DNA from: Allohahella sp002354735
GTDB lineage: Bacteria; Pseudomonadota; Gammaproteobacteria; Pseudomonadales; Oleiphilaceae
Direction of reading: 5' to 3'
Assembly: GCF_047946665.1 (NCBI RefSeq)
Contig: NZ_CP172312.1
Location: forward strand, 2,542,001-2,606,000
Length of the DNA: 64,000 nucleotides
Made by a program: the position numbers and the translations under genes. The notes below the pieces were generated by a model. That model searched no databases, was not told the origin of the DNA, and saw only the letters and a program-made list of their open reading frames with translations. Below are positions 41,486 to 50,517 of this stretch, piece by piece. Each line of letters begins with the position of its first letter. Positions within the stretch are counted from its first letter, which is position 1.

Positions 41486-42415
41486 CTAAACATTAGTTGC
41501 TGGCCAATACAGCGCCCATTCGAGCGGCCCCTGTAAAGCACCGGGCAAGACGTTGGCCAAAATGGCCTTGGTAATGATGACGAAACCGAGCACAGCAAAG
41601 GTGTTCGGAAAAATAAACAGAATCAGTGGCCCAAGCATTTTCACAGGCGCCTCCATGGCGAGCTTTTCGGCCCTGGTGAAACGCTCCGTCCGGCGCTGGT
41701 CTGATTGCGCACGCAGCACCGGGCCCAGGTTCGCGCCAGTCTTTTCGGCCTGAACGACTGAACTGACGAAACTGTAGATGGCTGGCATGTCTACACGTTC
41801 GGCCATACGCCGTAGAGAGTGGGCTCGAGGTTTACCTGCCCTCACATCGCGGAGCACCCGGTCAAACTCATATTTCAGAGGGCTGCGCGGTGCATGCTCA
41901 CTTGCCTGAGAGAGGGCTACGGTAAAGCTTGCGCCTGACTCCACGGTAAGTGTTATGACGTCGAGGTAGAAAGGTAACGCTCGAAACAGCTGCTTTTCAC
42001 GGGTTCGAATCGTTTCGCTCAACCATATATCGGGATAGAAAAAGCCGATGGCTGCCAGAGGCGTTATGAAAACCCAAGGCGAAAGCTCGAGCGTGTTGCC
42101 AAGTAACCAACCAAAGAGTCCTGCAATCAAAATCGCGGCGATTTTGCTAAAGAAGAAATGGTCGGGGCTGAGGATATACTCGACCCCCGCTTTTCTCAGA
42201 CGCTTCAGCAAGCGCTGGCGGTAGCCGATTCCCAGCAGACCGCCAAAGTAGTACATCAGAACCCGAATCAACGGCCAGGTCAGTCGGTATCCGATTGGTG
42301 GACGATCAAGATACGCTCGCTCTTCTTCGGGCACCTCGGTAAAGGTCGCATAAGCCCAATAAAATGCCAGCAGAATGACCACGCCGAAAATTAGCGTTAC
42401 CCAGTGAATACTCAT
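41486..42415 (-). CDS. tadC: Tad inner-membrane platform protein TadC
   Basis: A 309-residue T2SSF-domain protein with N-terminal helix (LIFGVVILLAFYWAYATF), central helices and a C-terminal pair. The central region has LPFYLDVITLTVESGASFTV and RSPLKYEFDRVLRDVRAGKP typical of TadC. With TadB it forms the pilus assembly platform. It follows tadB by 30 bases. Confidence 0.92.
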   Translation of the reverse strand: MSIHWVTLIFGVVILLAFYWAYATFTEVPEEERAYLDRPPIGYRLTWPLIRVLMYYFGGLLGIGYRQRLLKRLRKAGVEYILSPDHFFFSKIAAILIAGLFGWLLGNTLELSPWVFITPLAAIGFFYPDIWLSETIRTREKQLFRALPFYLDVITLTVESGASFTVALSQASEHAPRSPLKYEFDRVLRDVRAGKPRAHSLRRMAERVDMPAIYSFVSSVVQAEKTGANLGPVLRAQSDQRRTERFTRAEKLAMEAPVKMLGPLILFIFPNTFAVLGFVIITKAILANVLPGALQGPLEWALYWPATNV

Positions 42416-42445
42416 CCCGCGCTCCTTGCGTAACCGTGCACTGGC

Positions 42446-43312
42446 TTATACATCAATCGTAATAATCTTGCGTATCATCAAGAGTCCGAGAATTTCCATC
42501 AGAATAATAATTCCGAGGAAAACCCATCCGAGCAGTCCTGTTGTCAGATACTGCATGGACTCAGGCTCCATAGACTGCAAAATCAGAATGATGGCGAAAG
42601 GCAGCATTCCGACGACCCAGCCTTGCATTCGACCCTGTGATGTAAGCGCATCTATTTTCGCCTCCATCGTGATCTTCTGGCGCAACGTGTCCGACAGGCG
42701 GCCGTACACCTCCGCGAGATTGCCTCCAAGATCCTTCGCAATCAGCGTGGCAGAAGCCATTATCAGCAGGTTTTCTGACGGCACGCGTTTAGTCAGTTTC
42801 TGCATCGCCAGATCGGTGCCGATACCCAGGCGAAGCTCTTGCAGGAACAACGTAAACTCCTGCTGAATTGGTCCTCGGGTTTCCTGAACCATATGTTCAA
42901 GAGAACCGATAAACGTAGCACCCGCGCGCATGGAACCCGCCATTTGCGCAAGGGCGTCCGGGAGTGACATTTCGAAAGTCTGGAGACGCTTTTTTCGCAT
43001 TCGCAAGTAAAGCAGACGAGGCAAAACGATCAGCATTACAACGCTCAAGCCGACATAAAAATATGAGTCGGAATAGAGGTAGACAATGAGCGGCACCAGG
43101 CACAACGCCAGCAGGTTCAGAAAGAAGAGCTTGTCCGCATCCCAGAATATGTACATGTTTCCGAGTTCGGTGTTCGCCTTCTGGGTAAAGCTGCCCTGGT
43201 AGACCCTATAGGCCTGAGTCGTGATCAAATACCCGCTCACCAGCAACCCGAGAATAATGGCGAAGTAAACCAGCATGTTCGACGACAGCGCGTCCATCAG
43301 ACGGCTCCCCAA
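42446..43312 (-). CDS. tadB: Tad inner-membrane platform protein TadB
   Basis: A 288-residue T2SSF-domain membrane protein with an N-terminal helix and three more helices, the second part having LPDALAQMAGSMRAGATFIG and GGNLAEVYGRLSDTLRQK. It pairs with TadC. Its start lies inside the 3' end of the ATPase gene (16-base overlap), supporting translational coupling. Confidence 0.92.
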   Translation of the reverse strand: MGSRLMDALSSNMLVYFAIILGLLVSGYLITTQAYRVYQGSFTQKANTELGNMYIFWDADKLFFLNLLALCLVPLIVYLYSDSYFYVGLSVVMLIVLPRLLYLRMRKKRLQTFEMSLPDALAQMAGSMRAGATFIGSLEHMVQETRGPIQQEFTLFLQELRLGIGTDLAMQKLTKRVPSENLLIMASATLIAKDLGGNLAEVYGRLSDTLRQKITMEAKIDALTSQGRMQGWVVGMLPFAIILILQSMEPESMQYLTTGLLGWVFLGIIILMEILGLLMIRKIITIDV

Positions 43313-45141
43313 GGTGTTCGCGAACTCTTGCCAATACTGCCGCTCTGCCCCGCAGCTTTCGCAGCCTCCTGCTCAGCTAACTGATCCGCTGTGAGGAAAA
43401 TCGATCGATCGACCTCGACGCCAATCTCAGCTAGATGCTCATAGAAGGTTGGAATCACCCCGGTCGGGGCAAAATGGCCCATCACACGACCGTCTTTCCC
43501 GATGCCTCGCTGGCGAAAGACGAAGAGATCGTGCATCTGGATGGTTCCGCTTTCCATCCCCGTAATTTCAGACACAGCGGTGATCTTTCGTGATCCGCAT
43601 GGATATCGCGTCTGTTGAACAATGATTTGCACTGCTGAAGCGATCTGCTCGCGAATAGCCAGTATCGGCAGATCCATGCCCGACATCATCACCATCACTT
43701 CCAGTCTCGAAAGCGCATCTCGTGAGCTGTTCGCGTGGGCCGTGGTCAAGGAGCCATCATGGCCTGTATTCATCGCCTGAAGCATGTCCAACGCTTCCCC
43801 ACCGCGACACTCACCCACGACAATTCGGTCGGGCCGCATACGGAGTGCGTTCCTAACGAGGTCACGAATGGCTATCTTGCCTCGACCCTCTGCGTTCTCG
43901 GGACGAGATTCCAATGCTACCCGGTTGGGCATAGTTAGCCGTAACTCTGCAGCGTCCTCAACGGTCACCACCCTATCCGTATGCGGAATCTCGTTGGACA
44001 GCACGTTCAACAAGGTGGTCTTACCAGTACCTGTTCCGCCAGACACCACGATATTGCGCTTCTGATGCACACAGAGCTTCAGAAAATTGACCATTTTTTC
44101 GTCGACGGAACCATAGTTGATCAAGTCACTGAATTGCAGTTTCTTCTTGGGGAATTTCCGTATGGTGATAGAGGGCCCCATGATCGCTACTGGCGGGATG
44201 ATGGCATTCACTCGCGAGCCATCAGGCAAGCGCGCATCAACCATGGGACTACTTTCATCAATTCTCCGACCGATTTTGGTGATGATTCGATCGATAGTGG
44301 ACAAAACAGCAGCGTCGCCGGAGAAGACCTGTTTGCTCAGAAGGAGACGCCCGTCGCGCTCAACATAGATCTGCTTGGCGTGATTGACCATGATCTCAGT
44401 GACACTGTCATCGTCAATCAGGTCTTCCAGTGGGCCCAAACCCACGGCCTCATCGAGCACAGACTTTTTAATCAACGCTGCAGGCAGCGTGTCCGGAATC
44501 TCGTTCTTGCACTGCTCGAGAATGACATCCAGAATCCGGCCGGTTTCGGCGCGCACCTCAGCATCAGCCATCGTGTGCAGATTCTTCCGCCGCAAGTCCA
44601 TTTCTTCTATGAGCTGCTCATGGACCCGATTCTGCCACTCACTCAGCAGGTCAACGTCAAGTTGAGATTGGACGACTAGCGCCTTATCTGCGCTTACGCC
44701 TTCATGCTGACCAGACGCCTCGCCGCGTACCTCGTCGTTCCCTTCGGTTTCGGCTTCAAACGTTACTGATGCTGTTTTCGAGGCAGATCTATCGCCGCTT
44801 ATTTCTTCCGGCTGCAGTGTCTTGGCAAGCTCAAGCGTGAAACTCAGGTCACCGATTCGAAACTGGTCTTTGGTCTGCACAGGGCCATGAGATACGATTC
44901 TTTCATCATTGAACCAGCAACCCGCCATACTGCCCAGATCATCGAGAAAAAGAGCCCCGTTGATCAGCCTGAGCTGGCAATGACGTTTACTGAGGGAACG
45001 CTCTTCTATAGACAGGTCGTTGCCGCGGCCACGTCCGATTCGAAATGGGAAACGCGCCACTTCCGCAGTCTTCCGCGATCCATCTGAATGCTGATAATGC
45101 AGCCAGGCGACCGGCTGCTTCTTACGCAGGCCGAGTACCAT
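43297..45141 (-). CDS. tadA: FHA-domain Tad secretion ATPase (TadA/CpaF)
   Basis: The motor ATPase of pilus assembly, 614 residues. Unusually it begins with an FHA domain (about 27-100; RIGRGRGNDLSIEERSLSKR, with the phosphopeptide-binding Arg, Ser and His), a Glu/Ser-rich linker, then the CpaF N-domain, Walker A GGTGTGKT at 368-375, Walker B region RIVVGECRGGEALDM, and the His-box HDGSLTTAHANS. TadZ normally localises the Tad machine; here no TadZ is present and the FHA domain may link the motor to kinase signalling. It shares a base with the cpaC stop codon. Confidence 0.93.
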   Translation of the reverse strand: MVLGLRKKQPVAWLHYQHSDGSRKTAEVARFPFRIGRGRGNDLSIEERSLSKRHCQLRLINGALFLDDLGSMAGCWFNDERIVSHGPVQTKDQFRIGDLSFTLELAKTLQPEEISGDRSASKTASVTFEAETEGNDEVRGEASGQHEGVSADKALVVQSQLDVDLLSEWQNRVHEQLIEEMDLRRKNLHTMADAEVRAETGRILDVILEQCKNEIPDTLPAALIKKSVLDEAVGLGPLEDLIDDDSVTEIMVNHAKQIYVERDGRLLLSKQVFSGDAAVLSTIDRIITKIGRRIDESSPMVDARLPDGSRVNAIIPPVAIMGPSITIRKFPKKKLQFSDLINYGSVDEKMVNFLKLCVHQKRNIVVSGGTGTGKTTLLNVLSNEIPHTDRVVTVEDAAELRLTMPNRVALESRPENAEGRGKIAIRDLVRNALRMRPDRIVVGECRGGEALDMLQAMNTGHDGSLTTAHANSSRDALSRLEVMVMMSGMDLPILAIREQIASAVQIIVQQTRYPCGSRKITAVSEITGMESGTIQMHDLFVFRQRGIGKDGRVMGHFAPTGVIPTFYEHLAEIGVEVDRSIFLTADQLAEQEAAKAAGQSGSIGKSSRTPWGAV

Positions 45142-46271
45142 TAGTCCATCACTCCTTCATCGATAAGCTTCAGCAGATCGGCACGTTTGATCGCCCACCC
45201 CTTTTGGTGGCCAGCCTCACGCGTCGAAAGCTGAGGTGCTTTGATTGAAGGCGTTACGAATATCACGAGCTCACTTTTATTATCCCGATAGCTGGAGGAC
45301 TTGAAGAGCTCGCCAAGAATAGGAATGTCGCCCAGCCAAGGAATTTTGTCAGCGTCTTCGCTGACTTCACTGCTCAACAAGCCCGAAATCACCATCGTCT
45401 CTCCTGAACGCATGTTGATGTCGGTCTCCGTGCTTCGTGTAATGAAACCGGGGGCGTTCCCCACGCTGACACTCTGGTCTATCTGACTGATTTCCGTCTG
45501 CATGGATGCGGTAATCAGGCCCTCTGGGCTGACCAAAGGCTTGATATTCAGCTTTACACCATACTGCTTGAACTCAACACTCGTCGCACCGTTGGCGTTC
45601 GTGACCGGGAACGGCACTTCTCCGCCTGCAAGAAAGCTTGCAGTGCCACCATTGCGAGTAGTCAGCCGTGGCTCAGCCAAGGTTTTCGCGTTACCGGTTG
45701 CTGCGATCAGATTAATCCGCGAACCCAGCTGAGCGCTCATTCCAAAGAACGCATGCATTCCCGAGAGATTGGTCGGCAATCCGTTGATACTGCCGAGATT
45801 GCTACTGTTAAGAATTGGCGTATTGGCGCCATCTGCAGCAAGCGCAAACACTGGCCCGCTCACCGAGTCATCCCAATTGATGCCAATCTGTTTGAGCGCT
45901 GACTTTCTGAATTCCATGATCTGAACATTGAATTCGACCATCGTCTCGAGACGGACCCGTGTTTCCGGGTCCTGCTCCGTCACTCGAATGTTGTAGTTCT
46001 TTTGTTCGCCAGCATCCGTCCAAAGTCGAAGCGAGGTAGACCCAGGCTGCTCGCCTATGATCAGCAGCTGCTCCTCTTTTTCAAGCAACTCAACCTTGAT
46101 CTTATCTCCACTTCCGATTGCCACCCTACTCGGAATGGCGGTATCTAGAATGATGATCTCACCTACAAACAAGTCCATGTTTTCAACAGTTGCTGCAGTA
46201 GAAACAGTCCCTGTCCATGGCAGAATAGCGACCACCAGAGTGGTCATAACAACCTTAGAAAAACTTCCCAT
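45141..46271 (-). CDS. cpaC: Tad secretin CpaC/RcpA
   Basis: The outer-membrane channel for the pilus, about 376 residues. A signal peptide (VVMTTLVVAILPWTGTVSTA) is followed by a BON-like/N-terminal domain (SGDKIKVELLEKEEQLLIIG), and the secretin C-domain with IPWLGDIPILGELFKS. I place the start at ATG 46271 because AGGA lies nine bases upstream, whereas the ATG at 46280 abuts it. A hairpin (46283-46303) covers that ribosome binding site. It ends in a one-base overlap with the ATPase gene. Confidence 0.9.
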   Translation of the reverse strand: MGSFSKVVMTTLVVAILPWTGTVSTAATVENMDLFVGEIIILDTAIPSRVAIGSGDKIKVELLEKEEQLLIIGEQPGSTSLRLWTDAGEQKNYNIRVTEQDPETRVRLETMVEFNVQIMEFRKSALKQIGINWDDSVSGPVFALAADGANTPILNSSNLGSINGLPTNLSGMHAFFGMSAQLGSRINLIAATGNAKTLAEPRLTTRNGGTASFLAGGEVPFPVTNANGATSVEFKQYGVKLNIKPLVSPEGLITASMQTEISQIDQSVSVGNAPGFITRSTETDINMRSGETMVISGLLSSEVSEDADKIPWLGDIPILGELFKSSSYRDNKSELVIFVTPSIKAPQLSTREAGHQKGWAIKRADLLKLIDEGVMD

Positions 46272-46282
46272 GACATCCATTC

Positions 46283-46303
46283 CTGACTACTACTCAATGT
46301 CAG
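46283..46303 (-). promoter_or_regulatory. Hairpin at the cpaC ribosome binding site
   Basis: Reading leftward, CTGAC-ATTGAGTAGTA-GTCAG is a 5-bp stem with an 11-base loop. The 3' arm runs into AGGA, the likely ribosome binding site for the ATG at 46271, so the fold would hide it. The loop sequence is almost identical to the 11-base loop of a small RNA at 57819-57840 (GTTGAGTAGTA). Confidence 0.45.
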
Positions 46304-46361
46304 ACCACAAGCTGAGAGCCTGTTGGCCCAACGCTTGCGAACTCCCTGAAATCCGTTTGAA

Positions 46362-47198
46362 TTAAAGCTTGGTACTGCCCACGCTACCCCCAACGATAAG
46401 CTCGATACCGGGGCGGGGATTACTGACACGGCTTGAGCGTGTTGGAACAGGATCCTTGAACAGGTCTGCTGCTGTCGTTCCACGATTGGCTACTGGGAGA
46501 CCATCTTTGGGATGCCGAAGCGTGGCAGTAATTTTGCCAACTGTTTGAGCATGGATGATTCTCTCAGCATCTTCCGGCGTAACGAGAAGCGTCACAGTAC
46601 TTACCTGGCGGGACGCCCCGCCATTGGAGGTCGAATCCACTTCGACACGAGTACCTGAGGCAAGGACGAGGACGTTTTGCAATAAGGGTCGGCTTTTTTC
46701 CGTTCGCCAGTGCTTATAAGTCAGTATCAAGTCTATTCGATCATCTGGCTCAAGGAAGCCTGAAAAGGAGCTGATGGTGTCGACAGGAATAGTAACTGCG
46801 CGTTGTCCGTCGGCTACGCGACCTGAGAACGTGGGCACATTATGGCCCTCAAGCTGCGCCCACAGCAGCGGCTTGCCGCCATCCGCGTCGAACTCCAACA
46901 CACGACCCAGGGCGCCCTTGTAATCCGCCGCTGTAATTGCACCACTTTGTACCCATTCAGTAGGTACATCGCGAGTGGCCAGGAACTGCTGCTCAAGCCG
47001 CTGCCCTCGCGCCAGATGAGTAGTGGGCACGACAACGGTGGTCAACTTCCCGTCATACAAGGCCTGCAGATGCTGCGTTTTTTCAGCTACTTTTGTTTCG
47101 ATATGCTGGTTGGCCAGCCACGTGCCACCTGCTGCAAGCGCTATCGCTGCCAGTAGTGCTGCTGCTGTGGTTATACGTTTGGAACTGCTTCCTGCCAT
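46362..47198 (-). CDS. cpaB: Tad assembly protein CpaB/RcpC
   Basis: A 278-residue periplasmic protein, membrane-anchored at the N-terminus (ALLAAIALAAGGTWLA). It holds a SAF-type domain (VVVPTTHLARGQRLEQQFL) and the C-terminal RcpC-like beta domain (DRIDLILTYKH and VTLLVTPEDAERIIHAQ). Like other CpaB proteins it probably stabilises the pilus channel. AGGAG is eight bases ahead of the ATG. Confidence 0.9.
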   Translation of the reverse strand: MAGSSSKRITTAAALLAAIALAAGGTWLANQHIETKVAEKTQHLQALYDGKLTTVVVPTTHLARGQRLEQQFLATRDVPTEWVQSGAITAADYKGALGRVLEFDADGGKPLLWAQLEGHNVPTFSGRVADGQRAVTIPVDTISSFSGFLEPDDRIDLILTYKHWRTEKSRPLLQNVLVLASGTRVEVDSTSNGGASRQVSTVTLLVTPEDAERIIHAQTVGKITATLRHPKDGLPVANRGTTAADLFKDPVPTRSSRVSNPRPGIELIVGGSVGSTKL

Positions 47199-47234
47199 AT
47201 TCGTATCTCCTTTTAAAATTCAAATTCAACGTGC

Positions 47235-47414
47235 TCAAGGCATCGAGGCAACAAATGAGGCCGCACTGTAGTGGTCTCGGATTGCGGTCATCATCAGGCT
47301 GACCGCAGAATCTTCCCCGTTCAGTGGGACGAAGAGGGCCAACACCAGAATGAGCGTCCCGACCAACCACTCGGCCGTCACCTGGCCCCGTTGTGAAAAC
47401 AGACTCGCTTGCAT
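47235..47414 (-). CDS. 59-residue prepilin-like small protein
   Basis: A frame from ATG 47414 to TGA, starting at the base directly after the stop of the upstream gene and with GAGG about eight bases before. Sequence begins MQASLFSQRGQVTAEWLVGT and then has a hydrophobic helix (LILVLALFVPL). The G-QVTAEW pattern is a type IVb prepilin cleavage motif, with Glu at +5. With 59 residues it fits a minor Flp-type pilin or a TadE/TadF relative. Placement just before cpaB supports a real gene. Confidence 0.75.
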   Translation of the reverse strand: MQASLFSQRGQVTAEWLVGTLILVLALFVPLNGEDSAVSLMMTAIRDHYSAASFVASMP

Positions 47415-48110
47415 TTAAAACGCCTCAGCTATATTCACTGTGATAGTTGTACTTCCAGCTTGGCGCCGCGATAAAGCCACCTGACCAGCTCTGTTCTCTT
47501 TGTTGATATGCAGCATGTAGTCATGTGCCTCGAGCGCTTCAGGATCCGTCGTAATCATCTTGATCTGCCAGCCATTCGAAGGCAGATGTAGCTTGTAAAA
47601 ATCCAGCACGGTTTGGAGTGAACTTTCATCACTGAAGACAGTTACTTCGCTGGAGACACCATCATCGTTGCTTCGGAGAATGGAGAGCTGTTCGGCGCGC
47701 GGTGGCCGAATGAAGTCACTGATATCGCCTTTACCCACTGTTCTGGTATCCATCACGCTCAGCGTAAATTCAGCGCGAGCAGCCTGAGATGGGCGCACCT
47801 GCAAGGTAATAAAATAAGGATGATCTGAGTACGCGAGGGTTTTCCAGTCGCTTACCTCCCCTGGGACGAGCGGCCGCTCGTCTGCAGTCCAGGCTTGTTG
47901 GAAATCGCTCAGCACCCGTTCAACGGTATACTCCGAACGACCGTACCAAGCTGATATCTGCATACCATCCTGCAGCATGTCCTTCCCTACCTGAGTAAGT
48001 TCGTACTGCGGGGGAACTTCAGGGGAGTACTTAATTTCGTTGAGAGCCAGTGCAGGCATCGCGATTAGGAAAGCGACAAAAAGTCCTAGTTTCGTGAGAG
48101 TATGTTTCAC
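47415..48110 (-). CDS. Exported hypothetical protein of the Tad locus
   Basis: A 231-residue protein with a signal peptide (LGLFVAFLIAMPALALN, cut near 23). The mature part has no Cys and includes QISAWYGRSEYTVERVLSDF and a hydrophilic C-terminus. No family recognised. Its start overlaps the TadE-like gene by four bases (ATGA) and its stop abuts the small pilin gene, so it is a tightly packed member of the operon with a probable periplasmic role in pilus biogenesis. Confidence 0.7.
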   Translation of the reverse strand: MKHTLTKLGLFVAFLIAMPALALNEIKYSPEVPPQYELTQVGKDMLQDGMQISAWYGRSEYTVERVLSDFQQAWTADERPLVPGEVSDWKTLAYSDHPYFITLQVRPSQAARAEFTLSVMDTRTVGKGDISDFIRPPRAEQLSILRSNDDGVSSEVTVFSDESSLQTVLDFYKLHLPSNGWQIKMITTDPEALEAHDYMLHINKENRAGQVALSRRQAGSTTITVNIAEAF

Positions 48111-48973
48111 TGTAGTCGATCCTCTTCCTTGTACTGCCCCAGACGGTCCTCTGGAACCACATCAGCGGCCACGAAGCCTGGGGCGTCTTCTAGTTTGCCT
48201 AGCTCAGCGACTGGATCGAAGTCTGTAAAGGCACTGCTAGCTTCTTGAAATTTCGCGATAAACTCTCCGACTGGCGCAAGTAGCTTCATTGGCACAAGGT
48301 TGTCAGTGTGATTTCGCACATTTTGAGGGTTTGCAGCTGACCACGTGTCAGCAAAAATGGCACTGGTGCGACTAGCACACATAAAAACAGAGGTGCTTGC
48401 CGTCTCGCACCCTGCGGCAGCGCCGTTCTCGCCAAGAAAGGCATCTTTTCGCACGTCAACATTGAACGTCGCTTTGTAAAGAGTGTCCGTTTCGAGTTCA
48501 AGCACTCCAGCTACACTCGTCTGCAGCAGATCCGCTAGTTCGCCGAAACCTTGTTGTATTGTTCCACTGGCGGGGTGATCAGGGGTGCTTTTAACTTGCA
48601 TCGCCGTTTGGCTCCCGCTTTCGGAGTTCGCAACGTATCGAAACGGTTTGTCATCAGCCGAACCATGGGCGCGCCACAGTGGCTTTTGATAGCCTGCATC
48701 AGTCAAGAGAGGATCGCCGGTGCGAATGAGAACGCCGTCTGCAGTCATTGCCCGGTTCATGGCTTCTTTATCCAGATCGAGTACGCTTTTGCCAGTGTTA
48801 GGAACTACAGCCATTTCCCACGCCTGATACCGCGCGCCCTGAACTATGGATGTATTGGTATCGGCCAGTTTCCCAATCGTCGATACACCCAGAAAGAGGG
48901 GAACAAGAACTACCATGCCAACAGCAAATTCCGGGAGAGATTGCCCGCTCTGCCTTACCCAAAGATTTTTCAC
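48107..48973 (-). CDS. TadE-like pilus assembly protein
   Basis: A 288-residue protein with an N-terminal TadE/TadF-type segment GQSLPEFAVGMVVLVPLFLG (about 10-29), in which Gly and Glu at +5 match a prepilin-like motif, followed by a periplasmic domain. I choose the GTG at 48973 because it forms a GTGA overlap with the TadG-like stop codon. It has four Cys in the central part. Role inferred: minor pilin or pilus-anchoring factor. Confidence 0.75.
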   Translation of the reverse strand: MKNLWVRQSGQSLPEFAVGMVVLVPLFLGVSTIGKLADTNTSIVQGARYQAWEMAVVPNTGKSVLDLDKEAMNRAMTADGVLIRTGDPLLTDAGYQKPLWRAHGSADDKPFRYVANSESGSQTAMQVKSTPDHPASGTIQQGFGELADLLQTSVAGVLELETDTLYKATFNVDVRKDAFLGENGAAAGCETASTSVFMCASRTSAIFADTWSAANPQNVRNHTDNLVPMKLLAPVGEFIAKFQEASSAFTDFDPVAELGKLEDAPGFVAADVVPEDRLGQYKEEDRLQ

Positions 48974-50433
48974 TGTGCTGCCGCTCCATTGGGAATTGCT
49001 GCTAAGCCCCGAGTAGCCCAAGCCAGCTCGCGGTGTTCTGAAGAATCTTTTAGCCGTACATCCCAATATGGATTGAAGAGATTGGCGAACTCTTCCTTCG
49101 AGTCTTGCGCCCCGAATTTTCCAGCTTGCCGCTCAACCGGTCTTCTGAAAAATATTTCAGCCGCTGCAACCGCTGCGACGCCCCGGTCGCCACCTATCTC
49201 TGACTCGGAATAGCCGTCATCCATGCCGAAAACCTTGAGGCCGAGACCGTTACGGCTTTTACTCTCCGGCGCCTGGTCTGAGCCTATATCCGTATTGGAC
49301 GTGTTTCTTACTTCATCGGACGGTAGGACGATTTCAATTGCTACTATAAGACGTGGGTCACGACCTTCTTGCTCTGTGGTATCGAGCTCAGCGACGTCCC
49401 TGTAAGTTCGCACTCCCTGATACGTGGCTATCAACTCTTCGCTTTCCTCAATAGCGTCATCTTCACCTTCTTTATTTCGGCTCCACCGGCTTCCCCAGTT
49501 CTGCTTAATTTGCTCTCCACTATCAAGCGTAGTTTGATGCCAACCAATTGGCGCAACCTCTCTCGGGCTGCGCGGCCAGCCCCACTCATCAAAATATCCA
49601 ACGTGGTAAGACATCGTGTCTCTCGAACGCCACTGCCAGCGGAACTTATTCTCCACTTCGGGATCGGCTTCCATATACAGTCGGGTCTCCCCGTGCTTAA
49701 CAACTTGCTCTTTCAAAACGTAGGCAACAGTGGACATATAAAGTGGGACCCTCCATTTCCAGCTCCTATTATCGGAGAATTGATCTTGGGAATTTTCGAT
49801 GACGGTCTTTTTGCGCGTCATCCCCTCCAGATCTTTATAGGAGATAGTAAAGTTCCTCCAGTCGTCCTGATTCTGCTCCATCCACAAAATACCAAGATCA
49901 GTCACCTCGAATCGTTCATCATTCTCTCGAACAACTGCGGTCATGATTGAAGAGGCACCAACTCGTCCTGCAGTATGCAGCGCATCTTGGGTGTCTTGCA
50001 GCGCCCCGATTACGCGATCAGTCACTATGGTTGCTGGAATAACAAAGAGCTCAGTCGCCGTTGCAGCTGCAGTGGTAGCCGCCAGAAGAGGCGTAGAAAT
50101 GATTTTCAGTGGTATAAGAACGTCAGCGAGGTCGTCGAAGTTTTCTGCTGTTCGATCCACGTACTGTACCCAGTTTTGAATGGAGACCAGCTGGGCTATG
50201 GCCACTTGATTGGCGACCATTCCCTTGTTCATATAAGCCTCGCCATTCAGCATGCGGGCTTGCCAAACCGCGCCACTATATACGGCCGCATCTGCCGCTG
50301 ATGAGGTCCTCATCCGCTCAACTCCGCCCATGGCATTATTGAAAACCAGAAGCGTTGCGAACGATATAATTGCGGCAAATCCCACTATCAGCGGCATTGC
50401 CTGTCCGCGCTGCAAGGAAAGATTTTTTAGCAC
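48970..50433 (-). CDS. tadG: TadG-like protein
   Basis: A 487-residue protein with the TadG N-terminal pattern RGQAMPLIVGFAAIISFATL (about 9-28) and a long, mainly beta/alpha periplasmic region. The helix is followed by MRTSSAADAAVYSGAVWQAR, which is typical of this family. TadG proteins are pilus-associated minor components or anchors. It follows the pilin gene after 84 bases that hold a stable hairpin. Confidence 0.75.
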   Translation of the reverse strand: MLKNLSLQRGQAMPLIVGFAAIISFATLLVFNNAMGGVERMRTSSAADAAVYSGAVWQARMLNGEAYMNKGMVANQVAIAQLVSIQNWVQYVDRTAENFDDLADVLIPLKIISTPLLAATTAAATATELFVIPATIVTDRVIGALQDTQDALHTAGRVGASSIMTAVVRENDERFEVTDLGILWMEQNQDDWRNFTISYKDLEGMTRKKTVIENSQDQFSDNRSWKWRVPLYMSTVAYVLKEQVVKHGETRLYMEADPEVENKFRWQWRSRDTMSYHVGYFDEWGWPRSPREVAPIGWHQTTLDSGEQIKQNWGSRWSRNKEGEDDAIEESEELIATYQGVRTYRDVAELDTTEQEGRDPRLIVAIEIVLPSDEVRNTSNTDIGSDQAPESKSRNGLGLKVFGMDDGYSESEIGGDRGVAAVAAAEIFFRRPVERQAGKFGAQDSKEEFANLFNPYWDVRLKDSSEHRELAWATRGLAAIPNGAAAQ

Positions 50434-50468
50434 GAGGTCATCCTGATTCGTGAAATTCCATTTGTCGC

Positions 50469-50499
50469 AAGGTCAGGAGAATCTGGCTCTCCTGACCTT
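50469..50499 (-). terminator. Intercistronic hairpin downstream of the pilin gene
   Basis: A perfect 12-bp inverted repeat (AAGGTCAGGAGA / TCTCCTGACCTT, 7-base loop) lies between the pilin stop and tadG. It has no T run. Such hairpins after major pilin genes commonly stabilise the pilin mRNA or let only part of transcription continue into downstream assembly genes. Uneven stoichiometry is therefore likely. Confidence 0.6.
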
Positions 50500-50517
50500 G
50501 AAACTAAATCTTAATTC

